NCBI GenBank assembly: GCA_016840185.1 | Contig: JAEOSV010000004.1 | Span: 1 to 11,192 of the forward strand | Reading direction: 5' to 3' | DNA: 11,192 nt | From: Candidatus Hermodarchaeota archaeon | GTDB taxonomy: Archaea > Asgardarchaeota > Hermodarchaeia > Hermodarchaeales > Hermodarchaeaceae | Shown: positions 1-5,932 of the stretch, one piece after another | How the letters are laid out: every line of letters begins with the position of its first letter | Position numbering within the stretch: position 1 is the first letter of the stretch | The notes under the pieces: model-generated | The model's input: only the letters and a program-made list of their open reading frames with translations | What the model was told of the DNA's origin: nothing | Databases searched by the model: none | Program-made: the position numbers and the translations under genes

Positions 1-668
1 AAGTTACTGGTATCCGTTCTTCACAGGGCACCATTCAGGCAGAAAAAGTCGTTGTTGCCGTAGGTCCTTGGACCAATTCGTTACTGGATCCTGTCGGTAT
101 TCCCAGTTATGTGAAGGCCAAGAAACGGCAACTCTTCATTGTTGCCGCAAGCGACAACCCACCCCTTGAAGAGTTGCTCTTTGCCAAAGATTTCAGCAAT
201 ACTGGTTTTATTCCCTTCACGATTCTCCCCTCTGGTGGTGTCTATGTACGCGGTGTCCCTGAAGAGAAATCATTCTGGATTGGGTGTGCCGACAAAGTGG
301 GTCGCTCATACAAGTACAACATGGAAGACGACGACTACAATGCCGAACGCACCTACTATGAACAAAGCATCTACCCTGTCCTCAGCAAATACTTCCCCGC
401 CTTTGCTAACCTCCGTCCAACGAATATGTGGGCTGGCGCCTATGCTTATTCAGTCGATGCAATTCCACTTGTATATGAACACTCAGGAGTCATTGTCGTA
501 ACAGGGGCCAGTGGATCAGGGATTATGAAAGCCGATGCTATAGCCCGGATGGCTGATGCCCTTTACCGAGGTGAATCCGATGCAGAATTGTATGGAGGGC
601 GCACAATTCCTGCCACGTCACTTGGACTCACCCATCGGAAAGTAGAAAGGGAAAATGTCCTAATTTAG
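1..668 (+). CDS. FAD-dependent oxidoreductase, DAO family (5'-truncated)
   Basis: This is the C-terminal 221 codons of a D-amino-acid-oxidase/sarcosine-oxidase type flavoenzyme; the reading frame is open from base 3 and the N-terminal Rossmann FAD motif lies outside the window. The visible part opens with the family's VVVAVGPWTN segment, where an Ala/Gly-rich strand meets the FAD, followed by the KAKKRQLF stretch typical of the substrate-domain entry. Near the end, GVIVVTGASGSGIMKADAIA matches the C-terminal FAD-contact loop (Gly-rich strand, then a helix). The GTG at 111 is internal and should not be taken as a start. The family oxidises amines or amino acids, or reduces related substrates; the exact substrate cannot be told. 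It ends with TAG and is followed after 33 bases by the phosphatase gene, so the two may be co-transcribed. The family call is firm, the specificity unknown. Confidence 0.85.
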   Translation, partial: VTGIRSSQGTIQAEKVVVAVGPWTNSLLDPVGIPSYVKAKKRQLFIVAASDNPPLEELLFAKDFSNTGFIPFTILPSGGVYVRGVPEEKSFWIGCADKVGRSYKYNMEDDDYNAERTYYEQSIYPVLSKYFPAFANLRPTNMWAGAYAYSVDAIPLVYEHSGVIVVTGASGSGIMKADAIARMADALYRGESDAELYGGRTIPATSLGLTHRKVERENVLI

Positions 669-701
669 CCCAAATTGATATCTTGCCGTGTTGGTGAACC
701 G

Positions 702-1325
702 ATGAAAGAACTGTTTCTTGTACGACATGGTGAACCAGAGCATCATGTCAAAGGGTGGACCGGAGGTTGGACCAACACCTCTCTCACAGAATTAGGTCAA
801 AAACAAGCCCAACTAACAGGTCACCAATTAAAAGATTTGATTAATGATTGTCCCGTCGGATTATATTCGAGTGATTTGGATCGTGCAACTCAAACTGCCC
901 AAATAATTGGTTCAATTCTTGCTGTCAATCCCATTATTGATGAAGCACTGCGGGATTTGAATTGGGGTATCGCAAAGGATATGCCTCTTGATGAAGCTCG
1001 AAAATTAGAGTTGGAAAAAACTGAACCACTAGTTGATTGGGTTCCGTTTCCAGAAGCTGAGAGTTGGCGAATGCTCCATCAGCGGTTAGTACCGTTTCTG
1101 GAAAAAATACACAGAGGTAGATTCGAAACGGTATTGTTAGTTAGCCATGCAAACGTGATTGAAGAATGCATCTTTTGGTGGCTTGAGTTTTCTATTGAAA
1201 AGCGTCGTGAGATTTCCTTTAATACTGCTCTGTGTAGTCTTTCCCATCTCAAATTGAACGATTGGCACCAAAAAACAGTCGCTTTCCTTAATCGGGTTGA
1301 CCATCTGCAATCTCTCTCTACTTAG
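702..1325 (+). CDS. Histidine phosphatase family protein (phosphoglycerate mutase-like)
   Basis: A 207-residue protein of the histidine phosphatase (PGAM/cobalamin phosphatase) superfamily, which hydrolyses or moves phosphate through a phospho-histidine. LFLVRHGEP at residues 5-12 carries the nucleophile His9. YSSDLDRATQTAQI at 55-68 supplies the phosphate-pocket Arg61, Glu81 is the likely acid, and SHANVI at 148-153 holds the second catalytic His149; most relatives have SHGG here, so the Ala-Asn is a mild variation. I chose the ATG at 702 because a GGTGA Shine-Dalgarno lies at 693-697. A TTG at 675 would add nine residues before the conserved N-terminus. The length fits the short, soluble branch. 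Substrate could be a sugar phosphate, alpha-ribazole phosphate or another small phosphoester; nothing in the sequence decides. It lies 33 bases after the oxidoreductase gene on the same strand. Confidence 0.88.
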   Translation: MKELFLVRHGEPEHHVKGWTGGWTNTSLTELGQKQAQLTGHQLKDLINDCPVGLYSSDLDRATQTAQIIGSILAVNPIIDEALRDLNWGIAKDMPLDEARKLELEKTEPLVDWVPFPEAESWRMLHQRLVPFLEKIHRGRFETVLLVSHANVIEECIFWWLEFSIEKRREISFNTALCSLSHLKLNDWHQKTVAFLNRVDHLQSLST

Positions 1326-1382
1326 AGGTGGTCGGTTTTCGACATATTCCTCGAAGTTCTGTCGATGTTGTGCGTTACCGCA

Positions 1383-1398
1383 ATCTTTTTAGGAATCA
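1383..1398 (+). promoter_or_regulatory. Possible TATA-like box for the surface-protein gene
   Basis: Within the 114-base gap before the surface-protein gene there is an AT-rich core CTTTTTAGGA (1385-1394), about 50 bases before the GTG start. That would give a short leader holding the GAGGGTGA ribosome site at about 1426-1433. The match to an archaeal TATA box is imperfect and no B-recognition element is obvious, so this is tentative. Confidence 0.3.
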
Positions 1399-1439
1399 CA
1401 TCGGTTTTGACCTTCTATCCTCATTGAGGGTGACAAACT

Positions 1440-3362
1440 GTGCGTCGCCAATACTTAGGTCTCTCGCTACTCGGTGTCTTACTGTCCTTAACGCTACTGC
1501 CACCACTATTCGGATCCATGTCCGTGGGTCCGGTAATAGTTAACGCTGCCCCTCCCACGCCTGGGCCTTTTGATTTGAACGCTACAACGCCTCTCGTTTC
1601 CTTCGAAGCCTATACGCCTGCTAATCCTGAAGGGAATTCATCTCTACTGAGTATCCTCGTCTTCTTAGTAAATGCGTCAGATATTGGTGAATGCAAAGAT
1701 GGTGATCTTACAGTCCATGAGTTCAGAGTCCACAACGCCACCGATGAGGTTCTCATGTTTAATGACACACTCGAATATATTCCCGGCAAAGGCTGGACCG
1801 TTGAGCATTATGAGTTGCTACCCACTGGGTTACCGGTGGGTAATAATTACAAGGTGCGCTGTTACTTTGAACGGGATACAGGAACTGAAATCTGGACAAA
1901 TCTGACCCAGTGGTCAATCCCATTCACATATCATCATTCCATCACATTAGCGATTCCAGACTATACCTACATTGGTGACACATCAGACACCATTGATGTC
2001 TCAATTGAACATATTACCAGTTCAATCTGGGGAACGCTCATCGACGCGAACACTACCCTCATTTTTCTAAATGCTGATAATACCACAGATATTACGCTCT
2101 TTGAAAATAGGTTGGTCTATAATATCTCCTCCACCTATTGGGAAGTTGACGAATTGAATATCTCAGTTCTAGTTCCCGGACAATCCTACAAGATTCGAGG
2201 TTCGGCCAATTACTCTTTGGTTTCACCATTTCATGAAGGAGATGGAGGGGTCTCAGATGCGTTTACGTTCAAAGGCCCTTATCTCCGAGTCGCCCAACCT
2301 AGCATCATCTATGTCGGTCGAGATATTCAAACACTAAATATCACGGTCGACTGGGTGTGGCACTCTGTCTTTGGGTACTTAGATGATACTGAAGTAACCC
2401 TCTCCAACTTCAGCATTAGCTTAGCATTTGGAACCACGGGAATCATCATCAATGGATCTTTACTCTGGAATGGCACCGGGTCAAATTGGTACTTTGCCCC
2501 GTTCAATGTCAGCTATTATGTGGACCAAGGTGACTTGGTTATTGGAGATACATACAACGTTACCGCGTTCTTCATCGCACCGGAACAAAGTGGTCGACCA
2601 TCTGTGAATAACACGAGTCCCTTTTCAGATTCGTTTCTCATCGACTTTACACCTCCGAGTATTGATGATATCTTCTTGAATCCCGATTCCCCCCAAGATG
2701 ATCAATGGGTGGTTGTCACTGGTGAAATCTCCGATGATGCACTGATTGATACTGTGATCTTGAGCTATCAGAATGGCTCACAGTGGATTAACGTAACCAT
2801 GCAAGGGCTACAAGGGAAGCTCGCAAACTTCTCCGCAGCAATTCCTCCATTTCCAGAACGAACCGTTGTTCAATATCGGATTTATGTCAACGACACACAG
2901 AATGCGTGGAACAATTCCATGGTTCAATACACGGTTGCAGATACTGCCCCGGTGATTTCCTTTATCAGCTACCTTCCCCAGAACCCTACAACCGCCAATC
3001 ATGTTACCATCAATGCCACCGTAACGGATGGCACAGGTCTAACCTCAGTACAACTTCAGTATTCGTATGACGGGATCAATTGGATTGCCCCTCAAGACAT
3101 GACGAGTTTAGGCAATGATATCTATCAAATTGCTCTCCCACCCTACCCACAAACGCTACCGAGCCTTGAATTCCGTTCAGTCATATTCAGGATAAGCGCA
3201 ACGGATGTCTATGACAATGTAAGAGATTCGGCCAACCAAGCCTATCAGGTTCATGGAACCCTTCCAGCGCTGGATCCTGCCACTTCACTCCTCATTATCG
3301 CAGTGATTGGACTAACAGGGGTCGTTCTAATCATCCTATACAAAGTATATGAACGCTATTAG
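1440..3362 (+). CDS. Secreted, membrane-anchored cell-surface protein with Ig-like repeats
   Basis: A 640-residue surface protein of unknown role. Residues 1-37 look like a signal peptide (MRRQ, then a Leu-rich core ending near VNAAP). Residues 615-635 form one hydrophobic transmembrane helix followed by a short charged tail (KVYERY), so nearly the whole protein should lie outside the cell. Three related beta-rich modules are visible at roughly 52-166, 167-279 and 280-401. Each runs 'Y-x-G, alternating hydrophobic strand, G-x-L, ..., G-x-x-Y-x-V'. Two Ig/fibronectin-like modules follow at about 403-500 (opening FTPPSIDD) and 503-604 (opening TAPVISF), both with an L-x-Y-S/Q-x-G-x-x-W strand. 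I count about 25 N-x-S/T sequons, far above chance, pointing to heavy N-glycosylation. The GTG start is supported by GGGTGA seven bases upstream. It could be an S-layer-associated or adhesive protein. Domain edges were judged by eye. Confidence 0.85.
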   Translation: MRRQYLGLSLLGVLLSLTLLPPLFGSMSVGPVIVNAAPPTPGPFDLNATTPLVSFEAYTPANPEGNSSLLSILVFLVNASDIGECKDGDLTVHEFRVHNATDEVLMFNDTLEYIPGKGWTVEHYELLPTGLPVGNNYKVRCYFERDTGTEIWTNLTQWSIPFTYHHSITLAIPDYTYIGDTSDTIDVSIEHITSSIWGTLIDANTTLIFLNADNTTDITLFENRLVYNISSTYWEVDELNISVLVPGQSYKIRGSANYSLVSPFHEGDGGVSDAFTFKGPYLRVAQPSIIYVGRDIQTLNITVDWVWHSVFGYLDDTEVTLSNFSISLAFGTTGIIINGSLLWNGTGSNWYFAPFNVSYYVDQGDLVIGDTYNVTAFFIAPEQSGRPSVNNTSPFSDSFLIDFTPPSIDDIFLNPDSPQDDQWVVVTGEISDDALIDTVILSYQNGSQWINVTMQGLQGKLANFSAAIPPFPERTVVQYRIYVNDTQNAWNNSMVQYTVADTAPVISFISYLPQNPTTANHVTINATVTDGTGLTSVQLQYSYDGINWIAPQDMTSLGNDIYQIALPPYPQTLPSLEFRSVIFRISATDVYDNVRDSANQAYQVHGTLPALDPATSLLIIAVIGLTGVVLIILYKVYERY

Positions 3363-3379
3363 CCGTGATATCTTCACTT

Positions 3380-3410
3380 AAAAGAGGTATCTCGGTTCTT
3401 TTCCCTTTTA
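3380..3410 (+). terminator. Possible weak terminator after the surface-protein gene
   Basis: An AAAAGA/TCTTTT inverted repeat (3380-3385 with 3397-3402, 11-base loop) followed by CCCTTTTA lies 18 bases after the stop. The stem is almost all A-T and a competing GAG/CTC pairing exists, so the pyrimidine-rich tract may matter more than the hairpin. Confidence 0.3.
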
Positions 3411-3469
3411 ATGAGCACTTGTAACCATTGGCTATTACGCAATTTCAGCCCAAATTCAAATCAAGGGCA

Positions 3470-3488
3470 CAAAACCTTTTTAATAATC
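3470..3488 (+). promoter_or_regulatory. Archaeal promoter (BRE plus TATA-like) for the small-gene pair
   Basis: CAAAACC (3470-3476) followed by TTTTTAATAAT (3477-3487) is the best BRE/TATA match in the 215-base gap between the surface-protein gene and the 107-residue gene. Transcription starting about 25 bases downstream would leave a leader of roughly 65-70 bases, long for an archaeal gene. The rest of the gap (3411-3469) shows nothing recognisable. Confidence 0.5.
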
Positions 3489-3539
3489 AAAACGGATTTT
3501 TGTTTAAGGCAGAGCAGGTGTGAAAGCAGGGGGAAAGAC

Positions 3540-3576
3540 CACTCTGTATAACGCTTCTCTGCGTAAGGTGAACGCC
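3540..3576 (+). repeat. Leader motif copy 1 (CACTCTGTA ... GGTGAACGCC)
   Basis: The nine-base word CACTCTGTA (3540-3548) and the ten-base word GGTGAACGCC (3567-3576) lie just before the 107-residue gene. The same two words, in the same order, recur before the next small gene at 3905-3928. In this copy GGTGA doubles as the ribosome binding site. Confidence 0.4.
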
Positions 3577-3577
3577 T

Positions 3578-3901
3578 GTGATTGTACTCGAATATCAAGA
3601 TGGAACATTAGTCGAATCCAAACAGGGATCCGGGAACATCCGCTGTGAAGTAGATAAAACCGGCAAGAAAATCCGAATGATCATGCCTCAGGGTACTGGC
3701 CTTGTTGAACGCCGAACCGCTTTACGACTGGCTGACACCGTTGCGCGGAGTGGATATCTCCTTTCAACCGGCGAACGCGTCGGTCAAGGATATAATCTCG
3801 TCATCGATGAGAAAGGCACAGCAGTTCCAGATCGACTCAAACAGAGTCCACGAGTCAGCTATAGCTCAGTGACTGTCGGCAGTGTAGTCGACAAAAAATA
3901 A
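3578..3901 (+). CDS. Conserved-looking 107-residue protein of unknown function
   Basis: I do not recognise this protein. The start is well fixed: an in-frame TGA lies at 3569-3571, and the GTG at 3578 follows AAGGTGA by six bases. The product is basic and soluble with no membrane segment or Cys pair. Residues 1-35 read as short beta strands (MIVLEYQDGTLV, then RCEVDKTGKKIRMIMP). Residues 43-58 (VERRTALRLADTVARS) form a strong amphipathic helix with a run of Arg. A beta hairpin follows at about 60-77 (GYLLSTGERV, GYNLVID), and the C-terminus is Ser/Val-rich and probably flexible. Such a small strand-helix-strand protein could bind nucleic acid or be an adaptor, but that is only inference. It has its own promoter and sits 83 bases before the WH2-like gene, probably in the same transcript. 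Confidence 0.75.
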   Translation: MIVLEYQDGTLVESKQGSGNIRCEVDKTGKKIRMIMPQGTGLVERRTALRLADTVARSGYLLSTGERVGQGYNLVIDEKGTAVPDRLKQSPRVSYSSVTVGSVVDKK

Positions 3902-3904
3902 CAA

Positions 3905-3928
3905 CACTCTGTAAAATGGTAAACGCCC
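3905..3928 (+). repeat. Leader motif copy 2 (CACTCTGTA ... GGTAAACGCC)
   Basis: CACTCTGTA (3905-3913) and GGTAAACGCC (3919-3928, one mismatch to copy 1) follow the stop of the 107-residue gene, with 5 bases between the words instead of 18. Here the second word is 56 bases from the next start and cannot be its ribosome site, so shared ancestry or a shared factor are both possible; chance is not excluded. Confidence 0.35.
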
Positions 3929-3984
3929 AAAGTGTCAAACAAAAACAAGGTCGCACAACGTCCTAAGCAATTGAGGTGATCGAT

Positions 3985-4161
3985 GTGAGCGAAGAAGAAA
4001 GTAAACCGGTTTCTCTGAACGAGGAGCTTAAACGCGAAATCAAGAAAGGTGCTAAACTCGAACACGTTTCAGAAGTGAAACAACAATCCATCGACTTATC
4101 AGCAGAGAAAGCCCTCCTCGAAAAGCTCAGAGCTGAAGGCAAAATCGAAGAAGAGGACTAA
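3985..4161 (+). CDS. 58-residue charged helical protein with a WH2/beta-thymosin-like motif
   Basis: A small, highly charged protein without Cys or membrane segments. I chose the GTG at 3985 because GAGGTGAT at 3973-3980 is placed exactly as its ribosome site; a GTG at 3976 would lie inside that site. Residues 11-28 (LNEELKREIKKGAKLEHV) match the spacing of the WH2 actin-binding motif: amphipathic helix, then L-x-x-x-I-x-x-G-x-x-L-x-x-V, here L15, I19, G22, L25, V28. The segment 25-28 stands where WH2 and beta-thymosin proteins have LKKV/LKKT. An extended linker (29-38) and a second amphipathic helix (39-52) follow, as in beta-thymosins. WH2 proteins bind monomeric actin, and Asgard archaea have actins. 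The assignment rests on a short motif in a charged peptide, so the function is a hypothesis; a plain coiled-coil-like helical protein is the alternative. It ends right before a terminator. Confidence 0.7.
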   Translation: MSEEESKPVSLNEELKREIKKGAKLEHVSEVKQQSIDLSAEKALLEKLRAEGKIEEED

Positions 4162-4162
4162 C

Positions 4163-4195
4163 TCAACTCTTTGTGAGTTGACCCATTTTTTCTTT
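4163..4195 (+). terminator. Hairpin/T-tract terminator between convergent genes
   Basis: A perfect 7-bp inverted repeat, TCAACTC (4163-4169) and GAGTTGA (4175-4181), with a 5-base loop, begins two bases after the stop of the small gene. It is followed by T6 and a second T3 tract (4186-4195). It ends the plus-strand pair before the convergent flavoprotein gene. Confidence 0.65.
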
Positions 4196-4233
4196 AAACC
4201 TAAGGTTAGTTTGGAAGCCATCAGATTTTTCAC

Positions 4234-5124
4234 TCAATGCGGACCAGGAACAATCTGTAGGTTTCGATATTTTTCCTTTCGTTTCTGAATCTCTTCTCGG
4301 TGTTGTTGGTACACAGGACCCGTACGGAGGACCCATTCAGAGAAATGCTCAGCCATAGCTTCTGGGCTCCATCGATTCTTTCCTTTTTGATCGCTCCAAG
4401 AGATCACAAAATCATTCTTCGTTTCAATGATTTTTCCTTTTGTTTGACAGAGTTGGCATTCAACGTTTTTCTTCTCACGGAACAGAACGAATGGGGTTCC
4501 ACATTGAATACAAGTATTTTTAGAAGTGGGTAGCTGGATTTTATGTTCAGGATGCTGAATTTGATGGGCTAACGTGTTACCGATTTTTTGGGTTCGGGAC
4601 ATTATCTCTTCATCGAGCAATACTTCACCAGGTCCAGGTCGATATGCCACGAAGCGATCTACGAGGTGCAGGTGTAATATTCCTGCAAGCATGGATAACA
4701 TGGGTAATGTAAAGGGGTCCCATTCTTGGAGTCCTGCGGTGGCAATAATGGCGCCAGGGCGTGGTTGTATTTTTCCTAATTGCAGGCTATATTCGAAAAG
4801 ACGATCAATCAGGAGTTTGATTATACCACTTGGGCCAAGGAAGTAGGTTGGTGCAGATAATATGATTCCGTCGGCCCATTGAAAATGTTCCCAGAGGGCG
4901 TGCATATCATCATCTAGCCGGCAGGGTTCTTCTTTGAGAACACACGCTAGACATCCCTTACACGGGAGGAGCTTGAAGTCGGGTAGCCGCAGAGCTCGGA
5001 TTTCCGCTCCCTCTTTTCGTGTTTGGATTAACGCCTCTTTCACTAAGACTTCACAGTTACCGAGTTTTCGAGCAGAGCCAATGACACCAAGTACCTTCAA
5101 TAGACTGCACCTACGGCTACTCAT
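4234..5124 (-). CDS. Iron-sulfur flavoprotein-type NAD(P)H:FMN reductase with C-terminal zinc ribbon
   Basis: Residues 8-165 are a flavodoxin-like FMN reductase domain: KVLGVIGSARKLGN (10-23) is the FMN phosphate loop and SAPTYFLGPSG (90-100) a second flavin loop. CKGCLACVLKEEPC at 55-68 has the compact C-x2-C-x2-C-x6-C arrangement that holds a [4Fe-4S] cluster in archaeal iron-sulfur flavoproteins (Isf). Those proteins pass electrons from ferredoxin to O2 or H2O2, or to other acceptors. The unusual part is residues 200-296: a four-Cys zinc ribbon (C205-x2-C208 ... C223-x2-C226), a Trp-containing segment and a basic C-terminal helix, about 100 residues beyond a usual Isf. I chose the ATG at 5124 because AAGGTGA lies five bases upstream. 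A TTG at 5100, with AGGTG in front, would start right at the conserved KVLG and is the rival. It lies 65 bases after acylphosphatase on the same strand. Confidence 0.82.
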   Translation of the reverse strand: MSSRRCSLLKVLGVIGSARKLGNCEVLVKEALIQTRKEGAEIRALRLPDFKLLPCKGCLACVLKEEPCRLDDDMHALWEHFQWADGIILSAPTYFLGPSGIIKLLIDRLFEYSLQLGKIQPRPGAIIATAGLQEWDPFTLPMLSMLAGILHLHLVDRFVAYRPGPGEVLLDEEIMSRTQKIGNTLAHQIQHPEHKIQLPTSKNTCIQCGTPFVLFREKKNVECQLCQTKGKIIETKNDFVISWSDQKGKNRWSPEAMAEHFSEWVLRTGPVYQQHREEIQKRKEKYRNLQIVPGPH

Positions 5125-5189
5125 CCTTGTCACCTTAAGAGTATGTAGTTTCCAAACAAATACTCCAATGGTCTCATTTTGCTTGTCGG

Positions 5190-5462
5190 TTAATACGTAA
5201 TTTTGAAATCCCGTAGATTGGGGTCAAAACGAACATTGGTGATTACCACATTATCTACCCGTGAGGATGGGGACCCCTGGTGTAGGAATTCGATGAATTC
5301 GACAATGGCTTGGTCGGGGCCTTGAACATGACATTCGACCGTACCATCACGGGTATTACGCACCCACCCAGCAAGTTTCAACTGGTTGGCTTTATCGCGA
5401 GTGTAGACTCGAAAGAAGACGCCTTGCACTCTGCCATGAACCAATGCTTGGATTGCACGCAC
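5190..5462 (-). CDS. acyP: Acylphosphatase
   Basis: A 90-residue acylphosphatase, the family's usual length. The enzyme hydrolyses carboxyl-phosphate bonds such as acetyl phosphate or 1,3-bisphosphoglycerate in the cytosol. HGRVQGVFFRVYT (9-21) is the phosphate loop with catalytic Arg18, and GWVRNTRDGTVE (32-43) holds catalytic Asn36; both signature blocks are intact. The GTG start at 5462 fits the alignment of the conserved beginning (RAIQALVHGRVQGV), though the GGTGAT upstream is about 12 bases away, a little far for a ribosome site. It is the first gene of a possible two-gene minus-strand unit with the flavoprotein and diverges from the zinc-ribbon gene. Confidence 0.95.
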   Translation of the reverse strand: MRAIQALVHGRVQGVFFRVYTRDKANQLKLAGWVRNTRDGTVECHVQGPDQAIVEFIEFLHQGSPSSRVDNVVITNVRFDPNLRDFKITY

Positions 5463-5582
5463 TGCTATTTCCCCATCACCTAATCCTTAACAAGCTCCAT
5501 AAGAAAATTGTCCTACCCATTAAGACAGCCGGAAACGCATCTCAAACACCTACACTAACTGGAAGAATGTCAGATTCGTAAT

Positions 5583-5592
5583 CCTTAAATCA
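5583..5592 (+). promoter_or_regulatory. Possible TATA-like box for the zinc-ribbon gene
   Basis: CCTTAAATC, about 38 bases before the ATG at 5626, is the only TATA-like element in the 163-base divergent gap between acylphosphatase and the zinc-ribbon gene. It would give a leader of about 15 bases with the GAGGAAG ribosome site (5614-5620). I saw no clear counterpart for acylphosphatase on the other strand. Confidence 0.35.
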
Positions 5593-5625
5593 ATTCAAGA
5601 TACTTGCCCTTCCGAGGAAGCAATC

Positions 5626-5916
5626 ATGGGCCACACCAACCCGGATGGAAGTTCAGAAAAAGAGATTGAAAATTATCCAGGTAAAGTTGGTCAAAGTGAT
5701 CTTCGGAATTGGGTCAAGGTGTGTCCAAACTGCTTCAGTATTAACATCCAACCCCTCACCAATATTTCCGGCACCATTGTCCAAGAACAATGGTTCTGCC
5801 CAGACTGTAATTATGCAGGGGTTGTCATTGAAGTTAGAACGGAAGACCTCATTCGCTTTCGATTTCAACAACTCGCTCAAGAATATAACAAAAACAAAAA
5901 GCAAAGGGCGAAATAG
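5626..5916 (+). CDS. Small zinc-ribbon protein, function unknown
   Basis: A 96-residue soluble protein with one four-Cys zinc ribbon: C33-x2-C36 (VCPNCFSIN) and C58-x2-C61 (FCPDCNYAG), 21 residues between the pairs, as in archaeal rubredoxin-like or TFIIS-like ribbons. The polar, acidic N-terminus (1-25) is probably disordered. Residues 71-96 form a basic helix ending in KNKKQRAK, which suggests contact with nucleic acid or an acidic partner. The ATG at 5626 is preceded by GAGGAAG. The gene converges on the longin-Arf GTPase with only 16 bases between the stops. Small ribbon proteins of this shape are common in archaea and often uncharacterised; I cannot assign a role. Confidence 0.8.
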   Translation: MGHTNPDGSSEKEIENYPGKVGQSDLRNWVKVCPNCFSINIQPLTNISGTIVQEQWFCPDCNYAGVVIEVRTEDLIRFRFQQLAQEYNKNKKQRAK

Positions 5917-5932
5917 CAGTCACTTATTCTTC

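Noticed and set aside
1328..1543. A 71-codon plus-strand open frame overlapping the start of the surface-protein gene
   Set aside because: No ribosome site, composition unlike a real protein, and it overlaps the signal-peptide region of a convincing long gene in another frame.
3904..3935. A 5-bp inverted repeat (ACACT/AGTGT) after the 107-residue gene, considered as a terminator or small RNA
   Set aside because: The stem is short, the loop is 22 bases, and no T-tract follows, so it is probably chance.
5653..5904. An 83-codon minus-strand frame opposite the zinc-ribbon gene
   Set aside because: The plus-strand frame has two Cys pairs and a ribosome site; the minus frame has neither a start signal nor a recognisable pattern.
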